A stretch of 64,000 nucleotides of DNA, from positions 868,001 to 932,000 of the forward strand of contig NZ_CP066796.1 in the NCBI RefSeq assembly GCF_017161565.1, given 5' to 3'. The translations under genes and the position numbers were made by a program. Source of the stretch: Erwinia amylovora. GTDB taxonomy: Bacteria; Pseudomonadota; Gammaproteobacteria; Enterobacterales; Enterobacteriaceae. The stretch's first letter is position 1. Every line of letters starts with the position of its first letter. Positions 1-9,357 of this stretch are shown here, piece by piece. The notes under the pieces are model-generated. The model did no database searches. It was not told the DNA's origin and worked only from the letters and a program-made list of their open reading frames with translations.

Positions 1-347
1 TTGATAGTCTACCGGTGGTAAGTAATACGCAAATCAGTACTGAAGCAAGAGTACCGGTTGGCTATAGCTTGTTAGTGGGTGGTTATAGCCGGAACCAGGA
101 TGAGCAACACAGTTTAGGCATTCCTCTTTTACGCGATATTCCTTATATGGGGAGATTGTTCGACTACAGTTATGTCAGTCATAAAAAGATGGTTCGGTTA
201 TTTCTTATTCAGCCCCGACTAATGGTAAATGGAGAAACGTGGTCAGGTCATAATGATAACAACCCGGTTCTTGGGCGCACTTTAGATGGTGATGAAGTTA
301 CGTTGAAATCGACCGTGCATATGTTGCGTGAAACGATGAAACAATAA
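1..347 (+). CDS. invG: InvG/SctC type III secretion outer-membrane secretin, C-terminal end (5' truncated)
   Basis: The reading frame is open from base 3 to the stop at 347 and runs off the left edge of the window, so only about the last 114 residues are seen. The motif PLLRDIPYMGRLF followed by a beta-rich tail is the typical end of the secretin domain that forms the outer-membrane ring of the injectisome. The tail of about 60 residues after it fits the pilotin-binding S domain of InvG/MxiD proteins. invE starts 14 bases downstream, as in Salmonella SPI-1. The GTG at 15 is an internal codon and not a real start. The identification as InvG rests on the motif and on gene order. Confidence 0.9.
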   Translation, partial: DSLPVVSNTQISTEARVPVGYSLLVGGYSRNQDEQHSLGIPLLRDIPYMGRLFDYSYVSHKKMVRLFLIQPRLMVNGETWSGHNDNNPVLGRTLDGDEVTLKSTVHMLRETMKQ

Positions 348-361
348 GAGCAGAGAATGCC

Positions 362-1474
362 ATGGCTTCAGGTCAAATAGGTTCAGTTAATGTTAGTCGC
401 TTTGATTACGCGAGGACGGAAAGTCGTGCCCCTCACAGGGATGGAGATGTCGCTGAAGATATTCACCATGTCGATTTGCAAGAAGAGCTAAGTAATGCGG
501 CTGAAGAAATGGCCGATATTCTTAGTGCCTTTGGTCGATTTAGCAGAACGGGCCGTAAGAATGACAGTGCAGATAATGACTTTGCTTCTTCTATACTCGA
601 AGATCAGGCAGATGAGAAATTAAATACGCTGGTCAAGCAGGTGGGAAAGCTGCGCGATCTTTCTAATCTACTGAGTTTTGCTCGTAGTCTCTTTCCCGAT
701 GACAGTGACTTGATGCTTGCACTAAGAGAATTACTCGGTCGTCGGCTTACTGAGTTGCAGAAAAAGAAAATTAAAGAAGCTATCGCCGATTTAGAAAAGT
801 TTGCCGATCGTCAGAAGATGCAGTCGGGGATGAATATTGGACGCCTTGCAAAGAGATTTAGACAAAGTAAGAGTGATAAAAAACTTTCGGCTAAGAATTT
901 TCGTAATAGCTATTTACGCTTTCTTGAACAAGACATTCCTACAGGTTTTATTTATCAGGACTGGATTGATGAGTATGGCTGTGACAATCGTACACGTTTG
1001 TTGGCATTTACAATGGCAGCTTTAGTTGCGGATATGAAAGCGAATGAGCCAGGTATACATGTTGCCGAGTTCGGGCCTCTGAGTGACAAGTTATCTGATG
1101 CGCGCGTCCTGAACACCCTTGACCAGTCACTGCTGGAAAAATTTGCCGAATTTTCATTCAAAGAACAGATGAAAAAGCAACAACTGATACTCGATGAAGA
1201 ACGTATTATAAAGCTATATATGACCGCCCTGATTGATTTCGATAACTTTAAAACTGTTTTGCAGGCTTTTAGTGATGACTTTATGTCAAACTTACTTATA
1301 AGGCAGCGCGCAGAGGTGCTTCAGGTATTAAGAAATATGTTTAACGAGACACCAGTCTTCTTATATGCTGATGCTAATTATCGAAATATCGTGCTGGATT
1401 TTATGTCTTCAACCTTGCTCTCAATTCATGAGAAAGAGAAAAAGTCCGGGATCTGGAAAGAATATTATAAATAG
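362..1474 (+). CDS. invE: InvE/SctW gatekeeper of type III secretion
   Basis: The product has 370 residues, close to Salmonella InvE (372). It is mostly helical and charged, with no signal peptide or membrane segment. The family (InvE/MxiC/YopN-TyeA) sits at the export gate in the cytosol and makes translocators go out before effectors. The gene lies between invG and invA, its place in SPI-1. The start is an ATG 14 bases after the invG stop with a purine-rich stretch upstream. No disruption is seen. The call comes from length, composition and conserved gene order more than from a single motif. Confidence 0.9.
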   Translation: MASGQIGSVNVSRFDYARTESRAPHRDGDVAEDIHHVDLQEELSNAAEEMADILSAFGRFSRTGRKNDSADNDFASSILEDQADEKLNTLVKQVGKLRDLSNLLSFARSLFPDDSDLMLALRELLGRRLTELQKKKIKEAIADLEKFADRQKMQSGMNIGRLAKRFRQSKSDKKLSAKNFRNSYLRFLEQDIPTGFIYQDWIDEYGCDNRTRLLAFTMAALVADMKANEPGIHVAEFGPLSDKLSDARVLNTLDQSLLEKFAEFSFKEQMKKQQLILDEERIIKLYMTALIDFDNFKTVLQAFSDDFMSNLLIRQRAEVLQVLRNMFNETPVFLYADANYRNIVLDFMSSTLLSIHEKEKKSGIWKEYYK

Positions 1475-1521
1475 CGGCAGATGATGCCATTAGAATTCAT
1501 TAGTTTAAATGTGTTGATAAA

Positions 1522-3585
1522 ATGCTAACAAATTTCATTTCACAAATTCGATCCAGGCCTGAATTAATTATCCTGGTGATAATGATCATGATAGTAGTCA
1601 TGCTTATTATTCCGTTGCCGACCTATATTGTCGATTTTCTGATTGGTCTTAATTTGACCATGGCGTTATTGATTTTCCTTGGCTCATTTTATATTAATCG
1701 CGTTCTTGATTATTCGACGTTTCCGTCAATTCTCCTGATTAGTACGATTTTCAGACTGGCCATTTCTATCAGCACCAGCAGACTGGTACTTACTGATGCC
1801 GATGCCGGAGAAATTATTACCAGCTTTGGTGAGTTCGTTATCGCTGATAATATGGTTGTGGGCTTCGTTATTTTCTTCATCGTCACGGTTGTTCAGTTTA
1901 TCGTGATTACCAAAGGATCTGAACGTATTGCAGAAGTTGCCGCTCGTTTCTCTCTGGATGCTATGCCCGGTAAGCAGATGAGTATTGATGCTGATCTTAA
2001 AGCCGGCGTGATTAATGAAAAAGAAGTGAAGCGGCGTCGAAGTGACCTGGAAGCCGAAAGCCAGCTTTACGGTGCGCTGGATGGTGCGATGAAGTTTATC
2101 AAAGGTGATGCCATCGCTGGGATAATTATCATCTTCGTCAACTTTCTGGGTGGGATCTCAGTCGGGGTTTTCCAGCAAGGCATGGATGTATCTCATGCTA
2201 TGTCGGTCTTTACGTTGCTAACCATCGGTGATGCTCTGGTAGCTCAGATACCGGCATTACTGATCTCAATCAGTGGCGGCCTGATTGTTACCCGTGTGAA
2301 TAACAGTGATAACAATAATCTGGGATCAAAAATCCTGCAGGATATGCTTTCTAACAAGTCTATTCTGCTAATCACAGCTTTTCTCGCTATTGCACTAGGG
2401 CTGCTGCCTGGTTTTCCTTTGCCCGTATTCATCTTATTGGCAATCCCCCTTTTGGGAATGTTCGTAAAACACAAATTTGATGAGAAGAATAAAATTGTTA
2501 AAGCGGGAGAAGAAAATCTTCAAGATGATGATCAGCCGGTGCTGAAGAGCAAGCCAGTTATTATTGATGGTGAGTACATTCCAGAAACTATCCCGCTTAT
2601 CATCACCGCCTGGAAAGGATATGAACAATATTTCCAGGAACATAATTTTACATCGTTATTTAAACGTAATTTCTTCGTAGAATATGGTGTTCGCCTGCCG
2701 GAAGTTTTAATGAATTATGAAGAGAGCGCCCCGCGCGGCATTCTGACGGTAGCCATTAATGAAATACAGGTGGCATCTTACAATATATTTCCGGGCATGT
2801 GTAAGGTATTAATGCAGGGTGAGGAACTTCAGGTGATTGATGCCAGCGTTCAGACGATTGCATCCCCACAGGGAAACGTCTATTGGCTACCTGAGGAACG
2901 GAATGAGAAAGCCATCCAGCTGGGGTATCATACAAGAAACGCGATAGATGAGTTTTACGCATGTGTTTCTACTTTGCTTGTTCATAATATCTCAGAATTT
3001 TTTGGTATTCAGGAGACCAAAACGCTGCTTGATGACCTTGAAAAGAAATATCCCGATCTTCTTAAGGAATGCTACCGTAATAACACCGTCCAACGTATTA
3101 CGGAAGTCTTTCAGAGGCTCCTTCAGGAACGTATCTCAATCAGAAATATGCGACTAATTCTGGAAGCGTTGGTGCAATGGGCTCCAAAAGAGAAAGATCC
3201 GATTATGTTAGTCGAGCACGTCAGAGGGGTTTTGGCCCGGTACATCTCTAACCGCTTTGCTTTTCGTGGACGTATAAGAACGTTGGTTATGTCACATGAT
3301 ATGGAAAATATGATTCGCGGTGCGCTAAGGCAAACCTCATCGGGTACTTTTATAAATTTACCACCACCGCAAATTGAAAGTGTAAATAAATGTCTGGAAG
3401 AAGTTCTTCAACTCAATGGTGTTAATGCTCGGGATATCATCTTGATGGTGTCAATGGATATCAGGCGTTTCGTTAAGAAAATTACCGAGGGAAATAACCC
3501 TGAGATGGAAGTGCTTTCTTACGGTGAGATTTCTACCGGTGTAGAAGTGGATGTTATAGGCTCTTTAGAAAATAATCAGGTGTAA
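1522..3585 (+). CDS. invA: InvA/SctV export gate protein
   Basis: This is a 687-residue protein. The first roughly 320 residues hold about eight hydrophobic membrane segments, followed by a soluble cytosolic domain of about 340 residues. This is the architecture of the FHIPEP family (InvA, FlhA). Family-typical stretches include PLPTYIVDFLIGLN near the N terminus and the loop motif GSERIAEVAARFSLDAMPGK. The C domain of this family forms the nine-membered ring that receives substrates and chaperones. The gene follows invE by 47 bases and ends one base before invB. Length and order match Salmonella invA (685 residues). Confidence 0.97.
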   Translation: MLTNFISQIRSRPELIILVIMIMIVVMLIIPLPTYIVDFLIGLNLTMALLIFLGSFYINRVLDYSTFPSILLISTIFRLAISISTSRLVLTDADAGEIITSFGEFVIADNMVVGFVIFFIVTVVQFIVITKGSERIAEVAARFSLDAMPGKQMSIDADLKAGVINEKEVKRRRSDLEAESQLYGALDGAMKFIKGDAIAGIIIIFVNFLGGISVGVFQQGMDVSHAMSVFTLLTIGDALVAQIPALLISISGGLIVTRVNNSDNNNLGSKILQDMLSNKSILLITAFLAIALGLLPGFPLPVFILLAIPLLGMFVKHKFDEKNKIVKAGEENLQDDDQPVLKSKPVIIDGEYIPETIPLIITAWKGYEQYFQEHNFTSLFKRNFFVEYGVRLPEVLMNYEESAPRGILTVAINEIQVASYNIFPGMCKVLMQGEELQVIDASVQTIASPQGNVYWLPEERNEKAIQLGYHTRNAIDEFYACVSTLLVHNISEFFGIQETKTLLDDLEKKYPDLLKECYRNNTVQRITEVFQRLLQERISIRNMRLILEALVQWAPKEKDPIMLVEHVRGVLARYISNRFAFRGRIRTLVMSHDMENMIRGALRQTSSGTFINLPPPQIESVNKCLEEVLQLNGVNARDIILMVSMDIRRFVKKITEGNNPEMEVLSYGEISTGVEVDVIGSLENNQV

Positions 3586-3586
3586 A

Positions 3587-3994
3587 ATGAAATATGATTT
3601 GGTCAATTTATTATCAAGTATTCTCAATGATGCTGGAATTTCAGAGGTTATGGAACAGGATTTGAGTAACCACTCTACTATTACTCTGAATATGAAAGAC
3701 GAGATCCCTCCTATTCATATCAAAAATGAAAATGATGAGGTATGGGTATGGGCGAAACTCTGTGACTACAATCTCTCAGCATTGAGTTACTGTAGCGTCA
3801 ATCTGTTTCCCGTGATGCTTAATTATAACGAAGATATCTTCTACGCTGGTCAACCTTGCTTATATCCTGTTGATGGAAATCTTGAGTTGCGCGCACAAAT
3901 AAGAGAAAGAAACTTGGAATCATCTGGAGCCTTTTTGACGGTGCTGGATCATTACCTGACTATCTTACAGGAATATCGCACAGTTCTGGCTTAA
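3587..3994 (+). CDS. invB: InvB/SpaK-type secretion chaperone
   Basis: A small protein of 135 residues, the same length as Salmonella InvB, placed between invA and invC as in SPI-1. In Salmonella InvB escorts the effectors SipA, SopA and SopE to the ATPase. Here the likely client is the SipA-like protein at 16093, which is inference. The fold family (class I, SpaK/InvB) is suggested by length, an acidic N-terminal half and position. The start is an ATG one base after the invA stop, so translational coupling is likely. Confidence 0.88.
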   Translation: MKYDLVNLLSSILNDAGISEVMEQDLSNHSTITLNMKDEIPPIHIKNENDEVWVWAKLCDYNLSALSYCSVNLFPVMLNYNEDIFYAGQPCLYPVDGNLELRAQIRERNLESSGAFLTVLDHYLTILQEYRTVLA

Positions 3995-4010
3995 TTAAGG
4001 ATGTCATCAA

Positions 4011-5306
4011 ATGGTCGCGCAATGTTTTGTTCACCTCGCTCATCCATTGCGCATTCAGGGCAACGTTATTGAGGCTCACTTGCCCGGAACGCGCATCGGG
4101 GAGATTTGTGAAATTGAGAAATCTCTCCTTGAACCCGAAGTGGTGGGATTTGCTCAGGTCATCGGCTTTAATAAAGAACATACTCTATTAAGTTTGCTCA
4201 ATGATAATAACGGTTTTTCACGCGATAACGTGCTGTTACCAACCGGTAAGCCGTTTCGCGTTGCTGTGAGTGAAAGGACGCTCGGGGCTATCCTTGATGC
4301 TACCGGGACCATTCAAGGCCGGTTGGACGGCGGCCCTGTTGCTGCACCCACCGGCGGTGAAAATCTTGAAACGGGTGGCGTACCGCGTGACTTCACCCAG
4401 CGCAAACCCATAGCCGTACCATTGGCGACCGGGGTCCGGGCAATCGATGGGCTATTGACTTGTGGACAAGGGCAGCGCATGGGCATATTTGCGGCTGCAG
4501 GCTGCGGTAAAACATCTCTGATGAGCATGATTATTGAGCACTCAGAAGCGGATATATACGTCATTGGCCTGATAGGTGAGCGTGGCCGCGAAGTTACGGA
4601 ATTTGTTGAAGAGCTAAGGCGCTCTTCACGGCGTTCAAAGGTCGTATTGGTTTACGCAACTTCAGACAGGTCATGCGTTGAGCGATGTAATGCGGCTCAA
4701 GTTGCGTCTACTGTTGCCGAGTATTTCTGCGAGCAAGGCAAAAATGTATTGCTGTTTATCGACTCTGTTACCCGTTATGCCCGTGCTTTACGTGACGTTG
4801 CATTAAGTATGGGTGAACTCCCTGCACGGCGCGGCTATCCCGCTTCGGTTTTTGAAGCTTTGCCGAAGCTTTTAGAGCGCCCGGGGCGGTTTCTTACCGG
4901 ATCGATCAGCGCTTTTTATACCGTATTGATTGAAAATGAGGAAGAATCAGATGTTATCGGCGATGAAGTCCGTTCCATCTTGGATGGCCATATTTATCTG
5001 AGCAAAAAACTCGCTGCTAAAGGGCATTATCCGGCGATAGATGTACTGCAAAGTATTAGCCGCGTTTTTCAGCAGGTCACACAACCGGAGCACCAGCAGC
5101 TGGCTACACACTTTCGTGACTATCTGGTTCGACAAAATGATATGCAGCTCTTTATCGATCTGGGTGAGTACAAGCGTGGTGAAAACGAGGATAACGATGC
5201 TGCATTCGACAAGAAGAGTGCGATGGAGGCTTTTCTGAAACAGAGGATGGCTGAACAAACTGATATCAAGACTTGCCTGGAAAGTTTGGATGGATGCCTG
5301 GCGTAA
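4011..5306 (+). CDS. invC: InvC/SctN type III secretion ATPase
   Basis: The 431-residue product is an F1-beta/FliI-type hexameric ATPase. The Walker A loop AAAGCGKT lies near residue 162 and the Walker B strand NVLLFIDSVTRYA near residue 245. The segment PLATGVRAIDGLLTCGQGQR just before the P loop is typical of this family. It works at the cytosolic face, unfolding cargo and stripping chaperones. The ATG at 4011 gives the same length as Salmonella InvC (431). invI begins inside the end of this gene. Confidence 0.97.
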   Translation: MVAQCFVHLAHPLRIQGNVIEAHLPGTRIGEICEIEKSLLEPEVVGFAQVIGFNKEHTLLSLLNDNNGFSRDNVLLPTGKPFRVAVSERTLGAILDATGTIQGRLDGGPVAAPTGGENLETGGVPRDFTQRKPIAVPLATGVRAIDGLLTCGQGQRMGIFAAAGCGKTSLMSMIIEHSEADIYVIGLIGERGREVTEFVEELRRSSRRSKVVLVYATSDRSCVERCNAAQVASTVAEYFCEQGKNVLLFIDSVTRYARALRDVALSMGELPARRGYPASVFEALPKLLERPGRFLTGSISAFYTVLIENEEESDVIGDEVRSILDGHIYLSKKLAAKGHYPAIDVLQSISRVFQQVTQPEHQQLATHFRDYLVRQNDMQLFIDLGEYKRGENEDNDAAFDKKSAMEAFLKQRMAEQTDIKTCLESLDGCLA

Positions 5307-5751
5307 GGGGAATGAGTTTGTACGCATGCTTGAGCGTAGTCAGGATATTCTCCAGGGCAATATTGCCCGTACAGAGAGTCAGCTAACTCAAATCAGAGCG
5401 CGAATTATAGAGTTTCAACATGAAAACGCCTTAATCAATCAACAAATAAAATTATTGACTCCCTCTGGAGTGCTTAAAAGGGATGATATATACAGAGGGA
5501 TAAGAAAGCAGGGTGCTTTATTGACCCACCTGCAAATGGTTATTCAGAAAATAACCCAGCTTGAGCATGAGCAATTCTCTCATGAGCAGGAGCTGGAGGG
5601 TTTTCGTTTTGCAAAGAATATGCTGGATAAGAGGCATTGCAAACTCACATTTTATTTACAGCAGCTGCGTCGTGAGCGATCGCGCCGTAAAGATATTAAT
5701 GCCGAAAATGAGATTCAGGAGATAGTTGGCTATGGTAAAAGAAATTTCTGA
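5290..5751 (+). CDS. invI: InvI/SctO central stalk protein
   Basis: A 153-residue, highly charged, almost entirely alpha-helical protein predicted to form a long coiled coil, as known for the InvI/Spa13/YscO stalk that links the ATPase to the export gate. The stretch REDIYRGIRKQ-like (here RDDIYRGIRKQ) matches the Salmonella InvI segment around EEIYTLLRKQ. It overlaps invC by 17 bases at the chosen ATG. An in-frame ATG at 5326 is a possible alternative, about 14 bases after the AAGGGGA at the invC stop. Its end overlaps the start of invJ. Confidence 0.87.
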   Translation: MDAWRKGNEFVRMLERSQDILQGNIARTESQLTQIRARIIEFQHENALINQQIKLLTPSGVLKRDDIYRGIRKQGALLTHLQMVIQKITQLEHEQFSHEQELEGFRFAKNMLDKRHCKLTFYLQQLRRERSRRKDINAENEIQEIVGYGKRNF

Positions 5752-6736
5752 AGCGTTGGTAAATTCTGTCGCTGATGTTGATATATCACCAGTGAAAGAA
5801 GACTTCTCAGATCGAGTATCTAAAAGGAAAGAAGAAGATTATCAATCTGAAATAGAGAGTGCAACAGCATCTTTACGTCATATGCTACATCAATTTAGCA
5901 CCAGTTCCATATATGGCGGCGGAACAGCGACAACTGATAATGAACGCATAAAAGCCTCAGTTTTAAAAAAGTGTCAACATAATCTTGACACTCATCAAGC
6001 GGTATTCAACGAACAGCTGCGCCGGAAATCAATTTTAGCTCCTGCCGGTACCGGCTTACCCACGCATCGCGAGCTGAAACAGCCTGCGGGCGCCGAAAAG
6101 AGAGCAAATGATAAGCCATCTGATATTAATAAACTGGCATTATCTGGGATTAATAAGGCTGCTCTCGAGAAACAGTTCAGCGGTCTTGATATTGATCTCT
6201 TCAGTCAGGCAAAAATGCATCTTGCAGATGGCGAATCCGCCCTGGTGGGTAATTCGCTACTCGCGCAGCAATCTGGACAGCAGCTCCGCCAGCCGGTTAA
6301 AACCTATTCCGATTCGGCTGATGCTAAACAGGCTGACGTGATACCTGTAGATGTCGCCACTTCACAGCGCAGCGAGACATCTGCGCGTGGAGAAAATGCA
6401 CAAATGGCCCGCGAAACATTGCAAAAGCACATGTCAGAAAGGACATCAATGCTTTCAGCCAGTAAGGCTGACGCAGCAAGCCGGTCAATGGATCTTAAAT
6501 ACCAGTTCAAAAGCTGGCCTGGCGAGCATTCGGTAAAAGTTTCTGTCTGTACTGAAGTCAGCCGCGGGGGAAATATCATCCTGCATCCCTCCGATGCACG
6601 AGCAGCGGATGCGCTGACCAGGCAGTCAGAGAACCTGGCGGGATATACGCCTGAAATTGTTCAGCCCCGGCACGGCAGGGAGGAGCATGAGCAGCAAAAG
6701 CAGCATCGTGATACTCAGGAAGAGGAACAAGAATGA
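5732..6736 (+). CDS. invJ: InvJ/SpaN-type needle length regulator (SctP)
   Basis: A 334-residue protein with a low-complexity, Ser/Gln/Ala-rich N-terminal and central part and a more ordered C-terminal region (residues about 250-310), as expected for the SctP ruler/substrate-switch family. These proteins are poorly conserved, so the call depends on position between invI and spaO and on size (Salmonella InvJ has 336 residues). I choose the ATG at 5732, because AGGAGA at 5717-5722 is 9 bases upstream. A TTG six bases earlier would be too close to that site. The C terminus is rich in Glu and Gln and overlaps the spaO start by four bases (ATGA). Confidence 0.82.
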   Translation: MVKEISEALVNSVADVDISPVKEDFSDRVSKRKEEDYQSEIESATASLRHMLHQFSTSSIYGGGTATTDNERIKASVLKKCQHNLDTHQAVFNEQLRRKSILAPAGTGLPTHRELKQPAGAEKRANDKPSDINKLALSGINKAALEKQFSGLDIDLFSQAKMHLADGESALVGNSLLAQQSGQQLRQPVKTYSDSADAKQADVIPVDVATSQRSETSARGENAQMARETLQKHMSERTSMLSASKADAASRSMDLKYQFKSWPGEHSVKVSVCTEVSRGGNIILHPSDARAADALTRQSENLAGYTPEIVQPRHGREEHEQQKQHRDTQEEEQE

Positions 6737-7659
6737 GCTTACGCAGCCACCTACGCCTGCGAGATCATGATGATACGGAGCTGGGCTTTCTGCACAGCCG
6801 GCATCCGGGGAGTAAGGTAGTAGATTCATTACCAGAAGCACGCTACCTGCAAGTGCTCTTCAGTGATAATCAGGGGGTAGAAGCAGAAGCATTTATAAAT
6901 ATCGATATCTGGCTACAAGAAATTGATGATCATCTGCCGGGTATTCCATGGCAGCAGGTCCCACTGATCTATCTGGTTCGCTGGTTGAACAGCAAGCAGC
7001 TCAGCTTCATGGTTGAGGACGTTATTTGGCACAGTCAGCGCATTAGTTTGCCTGGCAAGGCTCTGCCAGAAAAATGGCTGTCGCTTGCTTCCGAGCCTTG
7101 CCCGCTGCTATGTCTTGACTGGCCCGAAAGTGCTCCAAACCACGTGCAATCGGGGATGACGTTATCCCACCTCCCATTTACCTTAAATTATGTGCTGGGG
7201 CAGAGTCAGCTGCCGCTCTCCTCCCTTGTTGATGTGGCTGTGGGAGACCTTTTACGCATCAGGAATTTTGCCCCGCATTTGACCGTCGGCCAACGCAGAG
7301 TATTTAGCTTAAATTACCATGAAGAAAGTGAGGTTATAGTGGAAAATCAGTTGGAAAACAATAATGAGATGTATCTTGAAGAGGAAGAAGCGCTGCTCGA
7401 TTGGACTAAGTTGCCTGTCAATATAGAGTTTGTCCTCGATAAAAATACCGTCACTTTGTCAGAACTGGAAGAGATCAGGCCCGGTGTTGCTTTACCGATT
7501 AATCCTGGGGCAGAAAAGAAGATAAAAATTTACCTCAACCGAAAACTGTTCGCTTGTGGTGAACTGGTCGCTATGGAAGACGGTTCATTTGCCGTAGAAA
7601 TCAATCAGGTCACCCCTGGTTCAGTGGTTGAAACGGGTTATTCCGATGCTAAGCAATGA
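6733..7659 (+). CDS. spaO: SpaO/SctQ cytosolic sorting-platform (C-ring) protein
   Basis: The product has 308 residues, near Salmonella SpaO (303). The C-terminal 75 residues form a surface-presentation-of-antigens (SPOA/FliN-like) domain, with LPVNIEFVLDKNTVTLSEL closely matching the SpaO segment LPVKLEFVLYRKNVTLAEL. The N-terminal two thirds are divergent. In Salmonella the full-length protein and a separately translated C-terminal piece together build the pods under the injectisome. The same internal start is visible here (see the entry at 7327). The gene overlaps invJ by 4 bases and spaP by 14 bases. Confidence 0.93.
   Translation: MSLRSHLRLRDHDDTELGFLHSRHPGSKVVDSLPEARYLQVLFSDNQGVEAEAFINIDIWLQEIDDHLPGIPWQQVPLIYLVRWLNSKQLSFMVEDVIWHSQRISLPGKALPEKWLSLASEPCPLLCLDWPESAPNHVQSGMTLSHLPFTLNYVLGQSQLPLSSLVDVAVGDLLRIRNFAPHLTVGQRRVFSLNYHEESEVIVENQLENNNEMYLEEEEALLDWTKLPVNIEFVLDKNTVTLSELEEIRPGVALPINPGAEKKIKIYLNRKLFACGELVAMEDGSFAVEINQVTPGSVVETGYSDAKQ
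7327..7341 (+). promoter_or_regulatory. spaO: Internal ribosome binding site and GTG start for the short SpaO-C product
   Basis: A purine-rich AGTGAGG at 7327-7333 lies five bases before an in-frame GTG at 7339-7341, which is codon 203 of spaO. Salmonella spaO uses a GTG at codon 203 for internal initiation, and Shigella and Yersinia homologues do the same at equivalent places. Initiation here would give a 106-residue SPOA protein (7339-7659). The position is seen in the sequence; its use is inferred from the family. Confidence 0.65.
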
Positions 7660-8317
7660 TATTTCTTTAATTGCGCTACTCTCCTTTTTCACATTACTGC
7701 CTTTTATTATTGCCGGTGGAACCTGTTTCATTAAGTTTTCCATCGTTATGGTGATGGTACGCAATGCTTTGGGGATCCAGCAGGTCCCTTCGACGTTAAC
7801 TCTTAATGGCATTGCACTCATTATGACCGCTTTTGTGATGATGCCAATATGTCAGAAAATCTCCAGCTATGTCGAAACTAACCATATAGATTTTAACAAT
7901 AGCGCCTCTGTTACTCAGTTGATGGATCAGGGATTAGGAGGCTATCGGGATTACCTCGTGCGATATTCCGATCATGAATTGATTCGCTATTTCAACAAAA
8001 TACAGCAGCAGCAGGCAGGAGAGTCAGCGCCGGAAGTTGAGGAGCATCAATTAAGCTCTCTCTCTCTAATGACCTTGATGCCCGCATATGCGCTTAGCGA
8101 AATTCAAAGCGCCTTTAAAATTGCTTTTTACCTGTACGTTCCATTTGTGGTCATTGATTTGGTCGTGTCCAGTATATTACTGGCGTTGGGAATGATGATG
8201 ATGAGCCCGGTGACGATCTCAATTCCGATTAAATTGATTCTGTTTGTTGCCATGAATGGCTGGAGCTTACTCACTAAAGGAATGATCGCTCAATATACCG
8301 ATCTGATGACGTCATGA
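7646..8317 (+). CDS. spaP: SpaP/SctR export apparatus membrane protein
   Basis: A 223-residue protein of the FliP/SctR family with about four membrane segments. The start is the ATG at 7646, because the sequence then begins MLSNDISLIALL, matching Salmonella SpaP (MGNDISLIALL). A TTG at 7628 would add six unsupported residues. The conserved C-terminal motif GMMMMSPVTIS is present. With SpaQ and SpaR it forms the cone-shaped export gate core. It overlaps the end of spaO by 14 bases and shares ATGA with spaQ. Confidence 0.96.
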   Translation: MLSNDISLIALLSFFTLLPFIIAGGTCFIKFSIVMVMVRNALGIQQVPSTLTLNGIALIMTAFVMMPICQKISSYVETNHIDFNNSASVTQLMDQGLGGYRDYLVRYSDHELIRYFNKIQQQQAGESAPEVEEHQLSSLSLMTLMPAYALSEIQSAFKIAFYLYVPFVVIDLVVSSILLALGMMMMSPVTISIPIKLILFVAMNGWSLLTKGMIAQYTDLMTS

Positions 8318-8568
8318 ATAATGTTTTATTTATTGGCAACTCCGCACTGATTATCGTGCTGAAGTTAACGGCAGTCCCTATTGCATTGGCCACAGTTGTG
8401 GGCATTTTTGTCGGTCTTTTTCAAACGGTAATGCAAATTCAGGAACAAACGTTACCATTTGGTCTAAAGATGCTGGCAGTGTTTGCCAGCATCTTTATGC
8501 TGATTGAATGGTTTTCTGCTGAAATGATGAATTTCGCGATCCAGGCTTTCTACATGGCCTTTCGGTGA
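8314..8568 (+). CDS. spaQ: SpaQ/SctS export apparatus membrane protein
   Basis: A small 84-residue protein with two hydrophobic hairpin segments, the FliQ/SctS family. The central segment VVGIFVGLFQTVMQIQEQTL is characteristic. It starts within the spaP stop (ATGA overlap) and is followed by spaR after 12 bases. It joins SpaP and SpaR in the export gate core. Confidence 0.95.
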   Translation: MNNVLFIGNSALIIVLKLTAVPIALATVVGIFVGLFQTVMQIQEQTLPFGLKMLAVFASIFMLIEWFSAEMMNFAIQAFYMAFR

Positions 8569-8580
8569 CTCGGTAAATTT

Positions 8581-9345
8581 ATGCTGTCTGTTGCGCTTTA
8601 CTTGAATTTCCAGCACGGCGTGCTGATCTTTACGATGGCTTATGCAAGGTTGGCAATCGTATTTTATTTGCTGCCGGTGCTGGGAGAACGGGTGCTGTCT
8701 AATTTAATTATTAAGAACACGATTATTGCACTGATCATCATCGGTTTGTGGCCCTGCTACGCTGAAGCACTGAATCCGGAGCAGGGCTGGCTTATCTTGC
8801 TGTTAAAGGAGTGCGTCATAGGATTAATACTGGCTATGACGTTATGTGTTCCTTTTTGGATTGTCATTAGTCTTGGCGAAATACTTGATAACCAACGTGG
8901 TGCAACCATTAGTGATAGTATTGACCCAGTTAATGGGGTGCAAAGCTCTACATTATCTGGTTTTCTAAACTTTGCTTTTGGCGCCATTTTTTTTGCCAGT
9001 GGCGGCATGAGTTCACTCATAGAATTATTGGTACAGAGCTATCACGTTTTTCCAAGGGGCAGTAATTTAGTCGATTTCCATTGGCAAGCGGTGGGGGGGT
9101 TATTAATGGTGCTTGCTAAGGGGAGCATCATGCTTTCCGCTCCGGTAATGATAGTCATGATGGTGGCGGAAATATTACTGGGTGTTTTCGCACGTTTTTG
9201 TCCGCAGTTAAACCCCTTTTCTCTTTCCTTAGCAATAAAAAGTTTCATTGCGTTTACTGTTTTCCTTTTTTACGGTTTTCAGGCTATCTCGCAAAAACCT
9301 TTGCACCTTTTCTCTATTGCTTTTTTTCAGCAATTTTTTCTTTGA
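8581..9345 (+). CDS. spaR: SpaR/SctT export apparatus membrane protein
   Basis: A 254-residue integral membrane protein of the FliR/SctT family with about six hydrophobic segments. The family region GEILDNQRGATISDSIDP is intact. Salmonella SpaR has 263 residues. It completes the SctR5T1S4 gate. spaS begins 12 bases after its stop, preceded by a GGGGGGCGG run acting as the ribosome binding region. Confidence 0.95.
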   Translation: MLSVALYLNFQHGVLIFTMAYARLAIVFYLLPVLGERVLSNLIIKNTIIALIIIGLWPCYAEALNPEQGWLILLLKECVIGLILAMTLCVPFWIVISLGEILDNQRGATISDSIDPVNGVQSSTLSGFLNFAFGAIFFASGGMSSLIELLVQSYHVFPRGSNLVDFHWQAVGGLLMVLAKGSIMLSAPVMIVMMVAEILLGVFARFCPQLNPFSLSLAIKSFIAFTVFLFYGFQAISQKPLHLFSIAFFQQFFL

Positions 9346-9357
9346 CCGGGGGGCGGC

